Positions 15,103 to 23,860 of a stretch of 55,541 bases of DNA are shown here, in pieces. The notes below the pieces were generated by a model. That model saw nothing but the letters and a program-made list of their open reading frames with translations. It was not told where the DNA came from and ran no database searches. Source of the DNA: Candidatus Binatia bacterium (GTDB lineage: Bacteria; Desulfobacterota; Binatia; Bin18); the NCBI GenBank assembly GCA_022826945.1, contig JAJDTY010000063.1:1-55541 (forward strand), in the 5' to 3' direction. Numbering within the stretch: the stretch's first letter is position 1; each line of letters opens with the position of its first letter. Position numbers and translations under genes: made by a program.

Positions 15103-15975
15103 ATGCGGATTATTACCTGTAACCTGAACGGCATTCGGTCGGCGGCGAGTAAAGGGTTTTTTGCCTGGCTGGAAAAACAAAACGCCGACGTGGTGTGTAT
15201 CCAAGAGCTTAAAGCCCAGGAAAAAGATGTCATCCCCACCTACCAGGAAGTCGGAGTCCTGACCGGGACGTTTCACTATGCAGAAAAGCCGGGCTATTCC
15301 GGCGTGGGCATCTATGCCCGACAGCAACCGGATCGCGTTCGCATTGGCTGGGGCTGGTCCGACGCGGACCGCGAAGGGCGCTATCTACGGGCGGACTTTG
15401 GTCGACTTGCGGTGATCTCGCTCTACCTGCCGTCCGGTTCGAGCTCCGAAGAGCGACAGCGGGTAAAATATCGGTTCATGGACAAAATCTTGCCGGAACT
15501 GAAGGCGCTACGCGCTAGCCGCCGTCATGTTGTCCTGTGTGGGGACTGGAATATTGCCCATACCAAGAAGGATATAAAGAACTGGCGTGGCAATCAGAAA
15601 AACTCCGGCTTTCTCCCCGAAGAGCGAGCCTGGATGACACAGATATTTGATGAGGTTGGGCTGGTGGATGCGTTTCGACGGGTTCAGCCGGACGCGGAAG
15701 AATATACCTGGTGGTCATTTCGCGGCCAGGCCTGGGCAAAAGACGTCGGCTGGCGGATCGATTACCAGATGGTCACCCCAGGATTAGCCAAACTGGCAAC
15801 GCAGACCGCGATCTACAAGGAAAAGCGCTTTTCAGATCATGCGCCACTGAGTATTGATTACGATTATGCGTTTGACAGTCCCAAGTCACGCACACGCGTC
15901 GCTACGGGTTCAAAAAAGGCTCGTTCACGGAAAGCAGCCGTAAAGCAGCCTGCCCGGAAGCGTCGATCGGATTAG
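15103..15975 (+). CDS. xthA: exodeoxyribonuclease III
   Basis: A 290-residue EEP-family nuclease. Motifs: MRIITCNLNGIRSAASKG, the catalytic Glu in VVCIQELKAQ, GYSGVGIYARQ, GDWNIAHTKKDIKNW, and the C-terminal RIDYQMVTPGL and SDHAPLSIDYD with the catalytic Asp-His. It acts in base-excision repair as an AP endonuclease and 3' exonuclease. The ATG at 15103 has GGAGG 9 bases upstream; an in-frame start 18 bases earlier lacks one. The last 30 residues are a Lys/Arg-rich tail beyond the usual family end. Confidence 0.93.
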   Translation: MRIITCNLNGIRSAASKGFFAWLEKQNADVVCIQELKAQEKDVIPTYQEVGVLTGTFHYAEKPGYSGVGIYARQQPDRVRIGWGWSDADREGRYLRADFGRLAVISLYLPSGSSSEERQRVKYRFMDKILPELKALRASRRHVVLCGDWNIAHTKKDIKNWRGNQKNSGFLPEERAWMTQIFDEVGLVDAFRRVQPDAEEYTWWSFRGQAWAKDVGWRIDYQMVTPGLAKLATQTAIYKEKRFSDHAPLSIDYDYAFDSPKSRTRVATGSKKARSRKAAVKQPARKRRSD

Positions 15976-16002
15976 AGGGAGAGGGGCAAGAAGTACGGTC
16001 TC

Positions 16003-16494
16003 TCAGGCCAGCACTTTTTTGCATTCCGCCGTGACCGCGGCACATGCCTCGGCGGTCTCTATGCAGAGCGGATGGTGGGTATGCTTGCGACATTCCGCTT
16101 CGCATGCGTCGTGAACCGCTATGCAGACGGGGACAAAGGCTTTGAGCTGAGCAGAATCGGCTGCGGCGAGCACACCTAGCGCTTCACTCACAGCGTTCAT
16201 CTCTTGAATGCGCGCGGCACAGGCAGACAGCGACGTGTCACCTGTCGCAAACAGGTTGAGACAGTGCTTGAGGCACATCGCTCCGATGCCCACACAGGCT
16301 TGGGCCACCAGGACGAGTGTGCGGTGTTTTGGGGTGGCGTCGTGTACATGCTCAGCCTGTTCGTGATGGGCGGCCAGGGCTGGAGAGGCCACCAACCCGG
16401 CCAGGGCAGCACCCGAGACGCCTAGCAGGACATCGCGTCGTTTGATTGAGGGCTGCTCGGTGGGGGTAGTATCGAGCTTCTTATGTGCGTCCAT
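16003..16494 (-). CDS. Tat-exported copper storage protein (Csp1-like four-helix bundle)
   Basis: A 163-residue protein with a twin-arginine signal (KRRDVLLGVSGAALAGLVASPALA) and then a helical region rich in spaced cysteines: QACVGIGAMCLKHCL, SACAARIQ, VPVCIAVHDACEAECRKH, PLCIETAEACAAVTAECKK. This cysteine-lined four-helix-bundle pattern is that of Csp copper storage proteins, which bind many Cu(I) ions. A His-rich stretch follows the signal (HHEQAEHVHD). The divergent neighbours are a secreted Cys/His protein and a copper-type TonB receptor, which supports a copper role. Confidence 0.85.
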   Translation of the reverse strand: MDAHKKLDTTPTEQPSIKRRDVLLGVSGAALAGLVASPALAAHHEQAEHVHDATPKHRTLVLVAQACVGIGAMCLKHCLNLFATGDTSLSACAARIQEMNAVSEALGVLAAADSAQLKAFVPVCIAVHDACEAECRKHTHHPLCIETAEACAAVTAECKKVLA

Positions 16495-16544
16495 GAATGA
16501 CTCCCTCCTCCGGTCTATTGGGCGGTCCGTTTTCGGCTCCTGTG

Positions 16545-16561
16545 AAAGTATACCATACTTT
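16545..16561. promoter_or_regulatory. inverted repeat, possible copper-responsive operator
   Basis: AAAGTAT (16545-16551), spacer ACC, ATACTTT (16555-16561): a perfect 7-3-7 repeat. It lies in the divergent region between the Csp-like gene and the small secreted protein gene, about 50 bases from the Csp start. It does not match a CueR or CsoR box that I know. Confidence 0.45.
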
Positions 16562-16647
16562 GTCAGCCGAGGACTCGTACAGGCAAGGGTGTGTCTTGCC
16601 CCTGAAGACGGTGTCTTATAGGAAAGGCAGGGATCGGGGAAATTGTA

Positions 16648-17073
16648 TTGAAGCGACCCTCTATCATTCGTTGTTTCGTGCTGCTACTCGTCTTTGCCTT
16701 TATGGGCCAGGGCCGAGTCGGGCAGGGGCTCCAGTTGCTCCTTTTTGCAGACCAGCATGCCTGCTGTAAGACGAAACAGCACTGTCCCATCTCATACGGG
16801 AAGAAGGCGCCCACGCATTCCCCCCATAGCCCGGATTGCCCGCATGCGCACAAGAAGACACGGGCCAGCTTCCAGTGTGCCTTGCAAACCTGCCATCCGT
16901 CCGGGCCGGATGGAGTGGTATCAGTGCAGTCCCTGCGATTCGTGTTGACGCGGAGCGCCGGACTGCCCGGCCCCCAGCGCGAGCAACGTTTCCATTTTTC
17001 ACAGCCGCTCCATCATGCCGAGTTGGCTATGACGCCCCCCACGCCCCCGCCTCGTTCTCCACGGTTGGTGTAG
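16648..17073 (+). CDS. small secreted Cys/His-rich protein of unknown function
   Basis: A 141-residue protein starting at TTG 16648. The first about 28 residues are a signal-peptide-like segment (CFVLLLVFAFMGQG). Then come clustered metal-ligand residues: DQHACCKTKQHCPI, HSPHSPDCPHAHKK and CALQTCHP. The C-terminal half is Pro/Arg-rich and undistinguished. I do not recognise the family. It lies between the copper storage gene and the OprC-like receptor, so an extracytoplasmic copper-binding role is plausible but inferred. GGGGA lies about 8 bases before the TTG. Confidence 0.6.
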   Translation: MKRPSIIRCFVLLLVFAFMGQGRVGQGLQLLLFADQHACCKTKQHCPISYGKKAPTHSPHSPDCPHAHKKTRASFQCALQTCHPSGPDGVVSVQSLRFVLTRSAGLPGPQREQRFHFSQPLHHAELAMTPPTPPPRSPRLV

Positions 17074-17207
17074 CCTCATTTGCGCTGTCTCAGCAGACGG
17101 CACGCGTAAAAAGACCGCCCGCTCGTTACGGCGAGGATATTGCCATGCGAGCAGGTTGAGGTGGTGGACGACTCGCGTCCAGCTGACTGAAAGTGGAGAA
17201 CAACACA

Positions 17208-19334
17208 ATGTTGGAACTGTACTCTTACATCTGGGGAAGGTGTATTTGGAGCCTGATTGCTCTGAGCCTGGCTGTGACTATTGGAGAGCGGACGAGCTTT
17301 GCGCAATCCCAAGAAGAGACTTCGGGCTCCGGAGAAGAACTCGCACAACCGAAAGCGATTGAACTGGAAGACATGCTCGTCTCGATCGAACGGATTACCC
17401 CTGCCAGTGGGGCGGCGACCGCTGTGGTGACGGCAGAGCAACTCCAGGAATATCAGGCCAGAGATGTTGCCGAAGCTCTGAAGGATAGGGTCCCCGGCGT
17501 GACCGGCAAACGGAGCGGCGGCATCAATCTTGACCCGGTTATTCGCGGGCTGCGTGAAGACCGTTTGAGCGTTATGACCAACGGTACGAAGATATGGGGC
17601 GGCGGACCGTTCCGCATGGACCCGCCGACCTCGCTGCTGGATGTGGATGAGCTGGAAGCCATCGAAGTGATCAAGGGGCCGTACTCGGTGACGCGGGGCC
17701 CGAGCAGTATCGGTGGAACGATCAACCTGGTCACCAAGAAACCGGAGTTTTCACCACACTGGGATGCGTATGGTTCGCTCGGTGCGGCCTATACCAGCAA
17801 TTACAACGGGTTTACTACCAAGGCATCAATCAGTGCCGGTGGGCCGGCCTTGGCGTTTCGTCTGGCCGGCAGCTATCGCGACTATCAGGACTATGAATCG
17901 GGTGACGGCGAACGTATACAGTCCGGGTTTCAGAGTCAGTCTGTATCCGGCACTCTCCTGTGGCAACCGCACGCTGATCATCGTTTTCTTCTGTCCATGA
18001 GCCGGGAATCAGACCGGGATACCCGTTTCGATGCGCTGCCGCTACACATGGAAGAAGACGACGCTTATCTCGGCTCCGTGTCCTATACCCTCAGCAATCC
18101 GTTCCCGTTTGTGGAGAGTCTGCAATTCAGCGGTTACTACAACTACGTGCATCATCGCATGAACAATGAGCATAAGCCCACCCGCGGCATGATCGATATT
18201 GTCTTTCCGCTGGACGCTCGAACATTCGGCGGACGGGTGCAGGCAAATATCCTACCGGGTTTTGGGGGCCGCTTGTCCCTCGGCGGAGACGTGTACCGGC
18301 TCGAACGCGAGGGCACCAATCATCTCTCGTTTCTCAGTGGCGACATGGCCGGTACCACTCGCTATTTCCATGCTTGGCCGGAGACGCACATCATGGACGG
18401 TGGCATCTTTGGCGAATATGTCTATCTACCGGCTCCGAAGTGGCGTCTGATCGTTGGCGCGCGGGTCGATTTTGTCGATGCCGGCGCGAATCCAGGTCCG
18501 ACCGAGCGCCTGCAGTACCACACGTATTACGGTGCCGCTGACGTGGACGCCTTCGAGACGAATGTAAGCGCCAACGCCCGGCTGGTCTACTCGCCGGTAT
18601 CTTCGCTTGGCCTGTTTGTCGGGGTGGGTCGCGCCGCGCGCACCGCGGATGCGACCGAGCGGTATTTGGCGTTAGGGCCCGGCCCGGGCGGGTTTTATAT
18701 CGGCAATCCCGGTCTTGACCCGGAGGAGAGCTTTGAGGTCGATACGGGCATACATGCCCGGTGGAACCGATTGGCCATGGACGGATCACTCTTCTACAAC
18801 CGGATCGAGGACTACATCCTGCAATACATTCTGGACCGCGCCTTCCAGTGTCCGCACGGACCGTGCAACTTGCGCGGGTTTCGCAATATCGATCATGCCA
18901 TATTGCTGGGTGCGGACCTGAGCCTGAGCTATGCGCTACGCGAAAATCTGTCGCTACACGGCTCCTTTGCCTACGTGCATGGAGAAAACGAGGAAGACGA
19001 CCGGGCGCTGCCCGAGATTCCTCCCTTGGAAGGCCGGCTCGGGTTGCGATACGAGCATCCGCGCTGGGGCCTCTGGTTCAACCCGATGCTGCGTCTCGTC
19101 CAGAGCCAGCATCGCATTGATACCGCGTTCGGCGAGGACGCGACGCAGGGGCATGTAACGGTCGATATCGGGGCTGGTTGGCGCTTGTTCGGGCGTCACG
19201 AACTCATGGTGCAGGTCGAGAACCTGTTCGACAAAAACTATAATGAGCACATCACCCGAGAGAATCCGTTTACCGGCCGTGAAGTGTTCGAGCCCGGACG
19301 GGTGGTGACGGTCGGCCTGCGGACAACGTTCTAA
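17208..19334 (+). CDS. TonB-dependent copper receptor (OprC/NosA-like)
   Basis: A 708-residue outer-membrane receptor. After a signal peptide come the plug domain (AVVTAEQLQEYQARDVAEAL, DPVIRGLREDRLSVMTNG, EVIKGPYSVTRGPSSIGGTINLVTKKPE) and a 22-strand barrel ending in the typical terminal Phe (VGLRTTF). The loop WGGGPFRMDPPTSLLD is characteristic of the copper receptors OprC and NosA. It would import copper (or a copper complex) with TonB energy. ATG 17208 has GGAG 9 bases upstream. It follows the small secreted Cys/His protein and is part of the copper group. Confidence 0.88.
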   Translation: MLELYSYIWGRCIWSLIALSLAVTIGERTSFAQSQEETSGSGEELAQPKAIELEDMLVSIERITPASGAATAVVTAEQLQEYQARDVAEALKDRVPGVTGKRSGGINLDPVIRGLREDRLSVMTNGTKIWGGGPFRMDPPTSLLDVDELEAIEVIKGPYSVTRGPSSIGGTINLVTKKPEFSPHWDAYGSLGAAYTSNYNGFTTKASISAGGPALAFRLAGSYRDYQDYESGDGERIQSGFQSQSVSGTLLWQPHADHRFLLSMSRESDRDTRFDALPLHMEEDDAYLGSVSYTLSNPFPFVESLQFSGYYNYVHHRMNNEHKPTRGMIDIVFPLDARTFGGRVQANILPGFGGRLSLGGDVYRLEREGTNHLSFLSGDMAGTTRYFHAWPETHIMDGGIFGEYVYLPAPKWRLIVGARVDFVDAGANPGPTERLQYHTYYGAADVDAFETNVSANARLVYSPVSSLGLFVGVGRAARTADATERYLALGPGPGGFYIGNPGLDPEESFEVDTGIHARWNRLAMDGSLFYNRIEDYILQYILDRAFQCPHGPCNLRGFRNIDHAILLGADLSLSYALRENLSLHGSFAYVHGENEEDDRALPEIPPLEGRLGLRYEHPRWGLWFNPMLRLVQSQHRIDTAFGEDATQGHVTVDIGAGWRLFGRHELMVQVENLFDKNYNEHITRENPFTGREVFEPGRVVTVGLRTTF

Positions 19335-19351
19335 TGCGATGGAGCTGACCT

Positions 19352-19385
19352 GCAGTAGGGGCGACGCCTGCGCCACCCCTACTGC
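19352..19385 (+). terminator. long hairpin after the TonB receptor
   Basis: GCAGTAGGGGCG (19352-19363) pairs with CGCC-A-CCCCTACTGC (19370-19385) with a single bulged A. It lies between the convergent ends of the receptor and the Trm112-like gene, so it can serve both strands. There is no strong T-run. Confidence 0.5.
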
Positions 19386-19394
19386 CTAGCAAAT

Positions 19395-19670
19395 CTAGTC
19401 TGACTCTCCAGGTGGAGGCAGGGGGATGGCTTCGTCAATCAACATGACCGGGATCTCGTCTCGAATGGGGTAGCAGTAGCGATGGTCTTCGCGGACCAGA
19501 GCCGCCTCCATTGCTGCGGAGACGACCTCGCCCGTCCGGTTTTTGAGACTGCCGTTTTGAATACGGGCGTTGAGTGCGTCTACCAGCTCAGTCGGGGCCA
19601 GTGCGACGGGCTGCTTGGTCTCCGGACAGACCAGAATAGCCAGTAGTTCCTGACTAACCGCCATGCGCAT
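19395..19670 (-). CDS. Trm112/YcaR-like small zinc-ribbon protein
   Basis: A 91-residue protein with LLAILVCPETKQPVAL near the start and YCYPIRDEIPVMLIDEAIPL near the end, the Trm112p/UPF0434 pattern. Only one Cys of each expected pair remains, so zinc binding is doubtful. Start: ATG 19670 with GGAGG upstream; ATG 19664 is an alternative. It overlaps the M20 peptidase gene end by 17 bases. Related proteins support methyltransferases or lipid A enzymes; its role here is not known. Confidence 0.75.
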   Translation of the reverse strand: MRMAVSQELLAILVCPETKQPVALAPTELVDALNARIQNGSLKNRTGEVVSAAMEAALVREDHRYCYPIRDEIPVMLIDEAIPLPPPGESD

Positions 19671-21117
19671 TCCCTCCTCCAGGCTGAGCGTCGATGGACA
19701 GCACGACCTCAAGCAGCACCTGCACGGCATCCCGTAAGGCCGCCAGGGGCATCCGCTCGTTCAGACCGTGTACACCGCGGGCATCTTCTGCTGCGAGTGC
19801 GAGGCCTGAAAAGCCGTAACCGGTAATGCCTTTTTCTCTGAAATAATGCGTGTCGGTGAAGCCGCCCAGAACGCTGGGGAGGACCGGAGCGTGCGGGTCT
19901 CTACGCGCGGCAACGGAACGGATTGCCTCGAAGAGGGGTGTATCCGGGTCCGAGGCAACGGAAGGAAAGTTTAACAGGGTTGAGAACTGGATATGCGGAT
20001 CATCTACCACCTGTTTGAGCTCTGCGACGAATCGTTGCGGGTCTTCCCCCGGCAAGAGGCGACAGTCAAGGTGGGCGGACGCCAAGGCCGGTACGACGTT
20101 GGTTTTCGGACTGCCGTTGAGAACGGTCAGGGAGATGGTATTCCGCACCAGGGCATTATGGCCCGGCTTTGCCGTAAATTTCTTGCGAAACGCCTTGTCT
20201 TGGAGCGCCTGTTCAAGCGCCCGGTAGTGTCGAGCCGTTTCTGCATCTTCGGAGTCTGCCAAGGCGTTAAAATACGCCTGGACCACAGGCACGACCTTGA
20301 AAGTCGTCTGATGGCGACGAATTTTGTCCAAGGCCCGCACGAGGCGGGTCACCGCCGTCTCAGGTACTGGACTCGCTCCATGTCCTGCCGGTCCTGTCGC
20401 TTTGAGCTCGATCCAACACGGTGCCTTTTCCGCCACTGAGACACGATACGAGCGCTTGCCATCACGCTGTCGAATGCCGCCTCCTTCGGTCAGGAGAAAT
20501 TCCGCGTCGGCAATGAGGTCGAAATGCTGGTCAACAAACCAGCCGGCGCCCTTTCTGCCGCCGACCTCTTCATCCCCCGTGCCGAGAAAAATAATGTCCC
20601 GTTCAAAACTCAGGCCACTCCGCTTGAGTAAGGCCAGCACAAGAAACTGGACAACGCTCACGCCTTTACAATCGATCGCACCTCGCCCGTGGACGTAGCC
20701 ATCTTTGATTACCCCGCCAAATGGGTCGAACTCCCATTCCGCCGGATCGGCAGGGACCACATCGAGATGATGCAGGAGGATGAGCGCCTTTTTCTTGCCG
20801 CTGCCTTTGAGCCTGCCGTAGATAATGCCCCGGCCCGGCTCCGACTCGTAGACCTGGGCCTCAATGCCTTCCTGGGTGAGGATGTTCTGCCAGAACTGAG
20901 CTGCGGCCGTCTCGTTCCCCGGTGGGTTGGACGTGTCAATTTGGACGACCTGACTGAGCAACTCGCCAGCCTCTTTTTCGACCGCCGACCAGTCTATGGC
21001 CGGGATGGCCTGGGTCTCCGCCGGAAGTGAGCGGACGAAGACGAGCGGGAAGACAAGGAGCAGAGATAGCCAAACACGGCGGTCCGTGTCTCTCAACATT
21101 TGGATCTGGGTCATCAT
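19654..21117 (-). CDS. M20 family metallopeptidase (secreted)
   Basis: A 487-residue zinc peptidase of the M20/ArgE/DapE group with an N-terminal hydrophobic signal (LSLLLVFPLVFVRS). Metal and catalytic segments are LILLHHLDVVPAD, HGRGAIDCKG, FLGTGDEEVGG and a C-terminal GLNERMPL. The dimerisation domain follows about residue 215 (GPAGHGASPVPETAVTRLVRALDKI). It would hydrolyse peptides or N-acyl amino acids in the periplasm; specificity is unknown. Codon use and GC are like the neighbours. Confidence 0.88.
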   Translation of the reverse strand: MMTQIQMLRDTDRRVWLSLLLVFPLVFVRSLPAETQAIPAIDWSAVEKEAGELLSQVVQIDTSNPPGNETAAAQFWQNILTQEGIEAQVYESEPGRGIIYGRLKGSGKKKALILLHHLDVVPADPAEWEFDPFGGVIKDGYVHGRGAIDCKGVSVVQFLVLALLKRSGLSFERDIIFLGTGDEEVGGRKGAGWFVDQHFDLIADAEFLLTEGGGIRQRDGKRSYRVSVAEKAPCWIELKATGPAGHGASPVPETAVTRLVRALDKIRRHQTTFKVVPVVQAYFNALADSEDAETARHYRALEQALQDKAFRKKFTAKPGHNALVRNTISLTVLNGSPKTNVVPALASAHLDCRLLPGEDPQRFVAELKQVVDDPHIQFSTLLNFPSVASDPDTPLFEAIRSVAARRDPHAPVLPSVLGGFTDTHYFREKGITGYGFSGLALAAEDARGVHGLNERMPLAALRDAVQVLLEVVLSIDAQPGGGNAHGG

Positions 21118-21301
21118 GCGGGTGGTTCTACCTCGTGTAGGTGGAATCCGTTTCGTAGTGCTTCCTCGTGGTCTGTTTTGCGCTTATGCCACACCCAAGC
21201 GACTTCTTCAACGGCGAAGGGTGGCTGGAGACTTGCCTTGTTCCGGCTGGAGAAGCCCGCTACAAACAGACTCCGAAAAAGCGACAGGAAAAGGACGGGC
21301 C

Positions 21302-22066
21302 ATGAGCGGGCATAGTGTATTCGATGTCAGCGGTAAGAGAGGGTATGTCACTGGTGGTGGCTCGGGACTGGGACGTGCTATTGCCCTGGGTATGGCCGAA
21401 GCCGGTGCGGCGGTCATGGTGAGTGATATCAATCAGGAGGCAGCCCGGGAAGTGGCGGAGGAGATTCGCGTTCAGCATGGGGAGGCCCGTTCCCTGGCGA
21501 TAGACGTGTCGCAGAAAGACCAAGTTGAAAAGCTGATCCAGACGACAACCGAAGAGTTGGGCGGACTGGACTTTGCTTTTAATAATGCCGGTATCCTTAA
21601 ACTTGGGAAGCCGGAAGATATCAGCCAATCCGATTGGCAGGAGGAACTCAATATCGACTTGACTGGCGTGTTCCTGTGCTGCCAGACCGCGGGTCGCTAT
21701 ATGATTGACCACGGGGGCGGGAAAATTGTGAATACGGCCTCTATCTCGGGCTTGGTTGTCAACTCGGGGCTGACCTATTCAACCGCTAAGGCCGGTGTCA
21801 TTCAGCTCACCCGGGTGCTGGCCATGCGGTGGGCGAGGCACGGTGTGTATGTGAATTGTTTCAGCCCCGGCTATATTCGCACTGGCATGACGGCACCGCA
21901 TCTCACTCGGCCCGAGGTCGAAAAAGAAATGCTGCGTCAGACCCCGCTGCGCCGTTTGGGGGAGCCGCGTGATCTGGTCGGTGCCGCCCTGTTTCTGGCG
22001 TCTCCGGCTTCGGATTTTGTGACTGGTCAGAATATTATTGTTGATGGCGGGGTCACCTTGACATAA
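21302..22066 (+). CDS. short-chain dehydrogenase/reductase
   Basis: A 254-residue classical SDR: cofactor site GYVTGGGSGLGRAIALG, then FNNAGIL, the catalytic Ser in NTASISG, the YxxxK motif in YSTAKAGVIQLTR, and the C-terminal FVTGQNIIVDGG. The Asp in VMVSDINQEA suggests NAD(H) preference. It probably oxidises or reduces a hydroxyl/keto substrate; which one is unknown. ATG 21302 has AAGGA upstream. A longer in-frame extension back to 20996 runs antisense to the peptidase and is not supported. Confidence 0.9.
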   Translation: MSGHSVFDVSGKRGYVTGGGSGLGRAIALGMAEAGAAVMVSDINQEAAREVAEEIRVQHGEARSLAIDVSQKDQVEKLIQTTTEELGGLDFAFNNAGILKLGKPEDISQSDWQEELNIDLTGVFLCCQTAGRYMIDHGGGKIVNTASISGLVVNSGLTYSTAKAGVIQLTRVLAMRWARHGVYVNCFSPGYIRTGMTAPHLTRPEVEKEMLRQTPLRRLGEPRDLVGAALFLASPASDFVTGQNIIVDGGVTLT

Positions 22067-22109
22067 GGTGTTGCCCTGCTTGGTCCACCGAGCGCATCCA
22101 ACCCGGTGA

Positions 22110-23855
22110 TCAGAGCAACACCGCGTCTGCGCCCTGTTCCTGTTTGGTGGTCTGAGCGGTCCGTTTTGCGGCGCGCCGCTTTCTGGGGGACGGGCTCTTC
22201 TTCTTCGGACGGGCCTTCTTCGGTTTTGCCTTGGGTGTCGGCCGTTTTTCGGTGATCTCGATTTCATACTGTTCAATATGAAAGTCGGAGTCGGTCCGAA
22301 AAAAGAAGCGGGTGCTGAGTTGGGCCTCAAGGGCGTCCAGCCACTCTTCTTCCTCTTCGTATAAAAAAGCGAGGACATCTGGATGGGCATAGACGGTGGC
22401 GGCTTGGGCGTGCGGCTGAAGCGACACTTCTTTGTGTAGCTGGCGGATGAGATTGTAGGTAATAGTGGGAACCGACCGTCTATGGCCCCGGCCGTCACAA
22501 GCGGCGCAGGGAGCGCAGAGCTGCTGCTGGAGGCTCTCTCGTGTCCGTTTACGCGTCATTTGAACCAGCCCGAGTTCACTGATCTTCCGCATATTGCTGC
22601 GGGTCTTGTCTTTCTTGAGGGCTGCGCGGAGGGCCTCTGTGACTTTGGTGCGATTGGCCGCTCGCTCCATATCGATAAAGTCGACGATAATGAGACCCCC
22701 AATATTGCGCAGGCGCAACTGTTCGACCACGACCTGGGCGGCTTCCAAGTTGGTCTGAAGCATGGTCTCTTCCTGGTTCCGTTTCCCAACAAAGCGGCCT
22801 GTGTTCACGTCAATCGCGGTGAGCGCCTCGGTGTGATCAATCACGATATGGCCGCCGGATTTGAGGGGGACACGTCTGTCGAGCGCCTTGGTAATCTGCG
22901 GCTCAATTTTGTAGTGCTCAAAGATAGGAGCCTGCTTGTCGTGGAGCTTCACGCGACCGGTTAAACGCGGCATGAAGGTCGCGATGAATTCATTAATGCG
23001 TTCGTAATCATTCGCATTATCGATAATGATCTCATTGATATCCGGTGTGAAGACATCACGAATGATACGCAGGATGACGTCCATATCATCGTGCACGAGG
23101 GCTGGGGCGGCATGTTGCTCGCGCTTTTTGGTGATCCTGCCCCAGAGTTTGAGCAGGAATTTCATGTCGTCATGAATTTCTTTTTTGGTTAGGCCCTCAC
23201 ACGCGGTACGGACAATAAAACCGCCCTCGGCCGGCCGCAGGCTGGCGACCGCTTCTCTGAGCCGGCCGCGCTCTTTGCTGTCTGCAATGCGCCGAGACAC
23301 ACCAATATGTCCTATGGTCGGTGTGTACACCAGCTGTCGTCCGGGCAGAGAGAGATGCGCGGTGAGTCGGGGACCTTTTGTCCCGATCGGCTCTTTGGCC
23401 ACTTGGACGAGAATTTCCTGATTCTCCTTCAGTTTCTGTTCGAGTGGAATATGCGGCTCTGAACGGGAGCGACGGCGACCACGGGCGGGTCTGCGCTCGG
23501 CACTCGAAGGTGACTCCTCTTCCTCGTCGACCTCGCTCTCCGGATCGGTCAGGTCAAAATCGTCCAGCAGATCGTCGGTGTCTGGGTCCTGCTCGTCGGC
23601 ATCATCGATCATACCGGGGGGCAACGGACCGCCAAATACATCCGAAGCATGGATGAAGCCTGCTTTTTCAAGTCCGATATCAACGAACGCCGCCTGCATC
23701 CCTGGAAGAACGCGATTCACGCGCCCGAGATAGATATTGCCCGCAACATTGCGCTGCTGAGCGCGCTCAATGTGAATCTCTACGAGCGTTTCGTTTTCAA
23801 GGAGGGCAACACGAGCCTCTTGGTGGGTGGAATTAATAACGATTCTTTGACGCAC
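22110..23855 (-). CDS. rng: ribonuclease E/G family endoribonuclease
   Basis: A 581-residue RNase E/G. The N-terminal S1 domain reads GNIYLGRVNRVLPGMQAAFVDIGLEKAGFIHASD, interrupted by an acidic insert (about residues 85-120). The DNase I-like catalytic core contains IDVNTGRFVG and IIVDFIDME, and the zinc-link segment CAPCAACDGRG follows. The C-terminal tail is Lys-rich. The family processes rRNA and degrades mRNA in the cytosol. GTG start at 23855, 5 bases after the upstream radical SAM gene ends, so the pair is an operon; this pairing is common in related bacteria. Confidence 0.92.
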   Translation of the reverse strand: MRQRIVINSTHQEARVALLENETLVEIHIERAQQRNVAGNIYLGRVNRVLPGMQAAFVDIGLEKAGFIHASDVFGGPLPPGMIDDADEQDPDTDDLLDDFDLTDPESEVDEEEESPSSAERRPARGRRRSRSEPHIPLEQKLKENQEILVQVAKEPIGTKGPRLTAHLSLPGRQLVYTPTIGHIGVSRRIADSKERGRLREAVASLRPAEGGFIVRTACEGLTKKEIHDDMKFLLKLWGRITKKREQHAAPALVHDDMDVILRIIRDVFTPDINEIIIDNANDYERINEFIATFMPRLTGRVKLHDKQAPIFEHYKIEPQITKALDRRVPLKSGGHIVIDHTEALTAIDVNTGRFVGKRNQEETMLQTNLEAAQVVVEQLRLRNIGGLIIVDFIDMERAANRTKVTEALRAALKKDKTRSNMRKISELGLVQMTRKRTRESLQQQLCAPCAACDGRGHRRSVPTITYNLIRQLHKEVSLQPHAQAATVYAHPDVLAFLYEEEEEWLDALEAQLSTRFFFRTDSDFHIEQYEIEITEKRPTPKAKPKKARPKKKSPSPRKRRAAKRTAQTTKQEQGADAVLL

Positions 23856-23860
23856 GAGTA

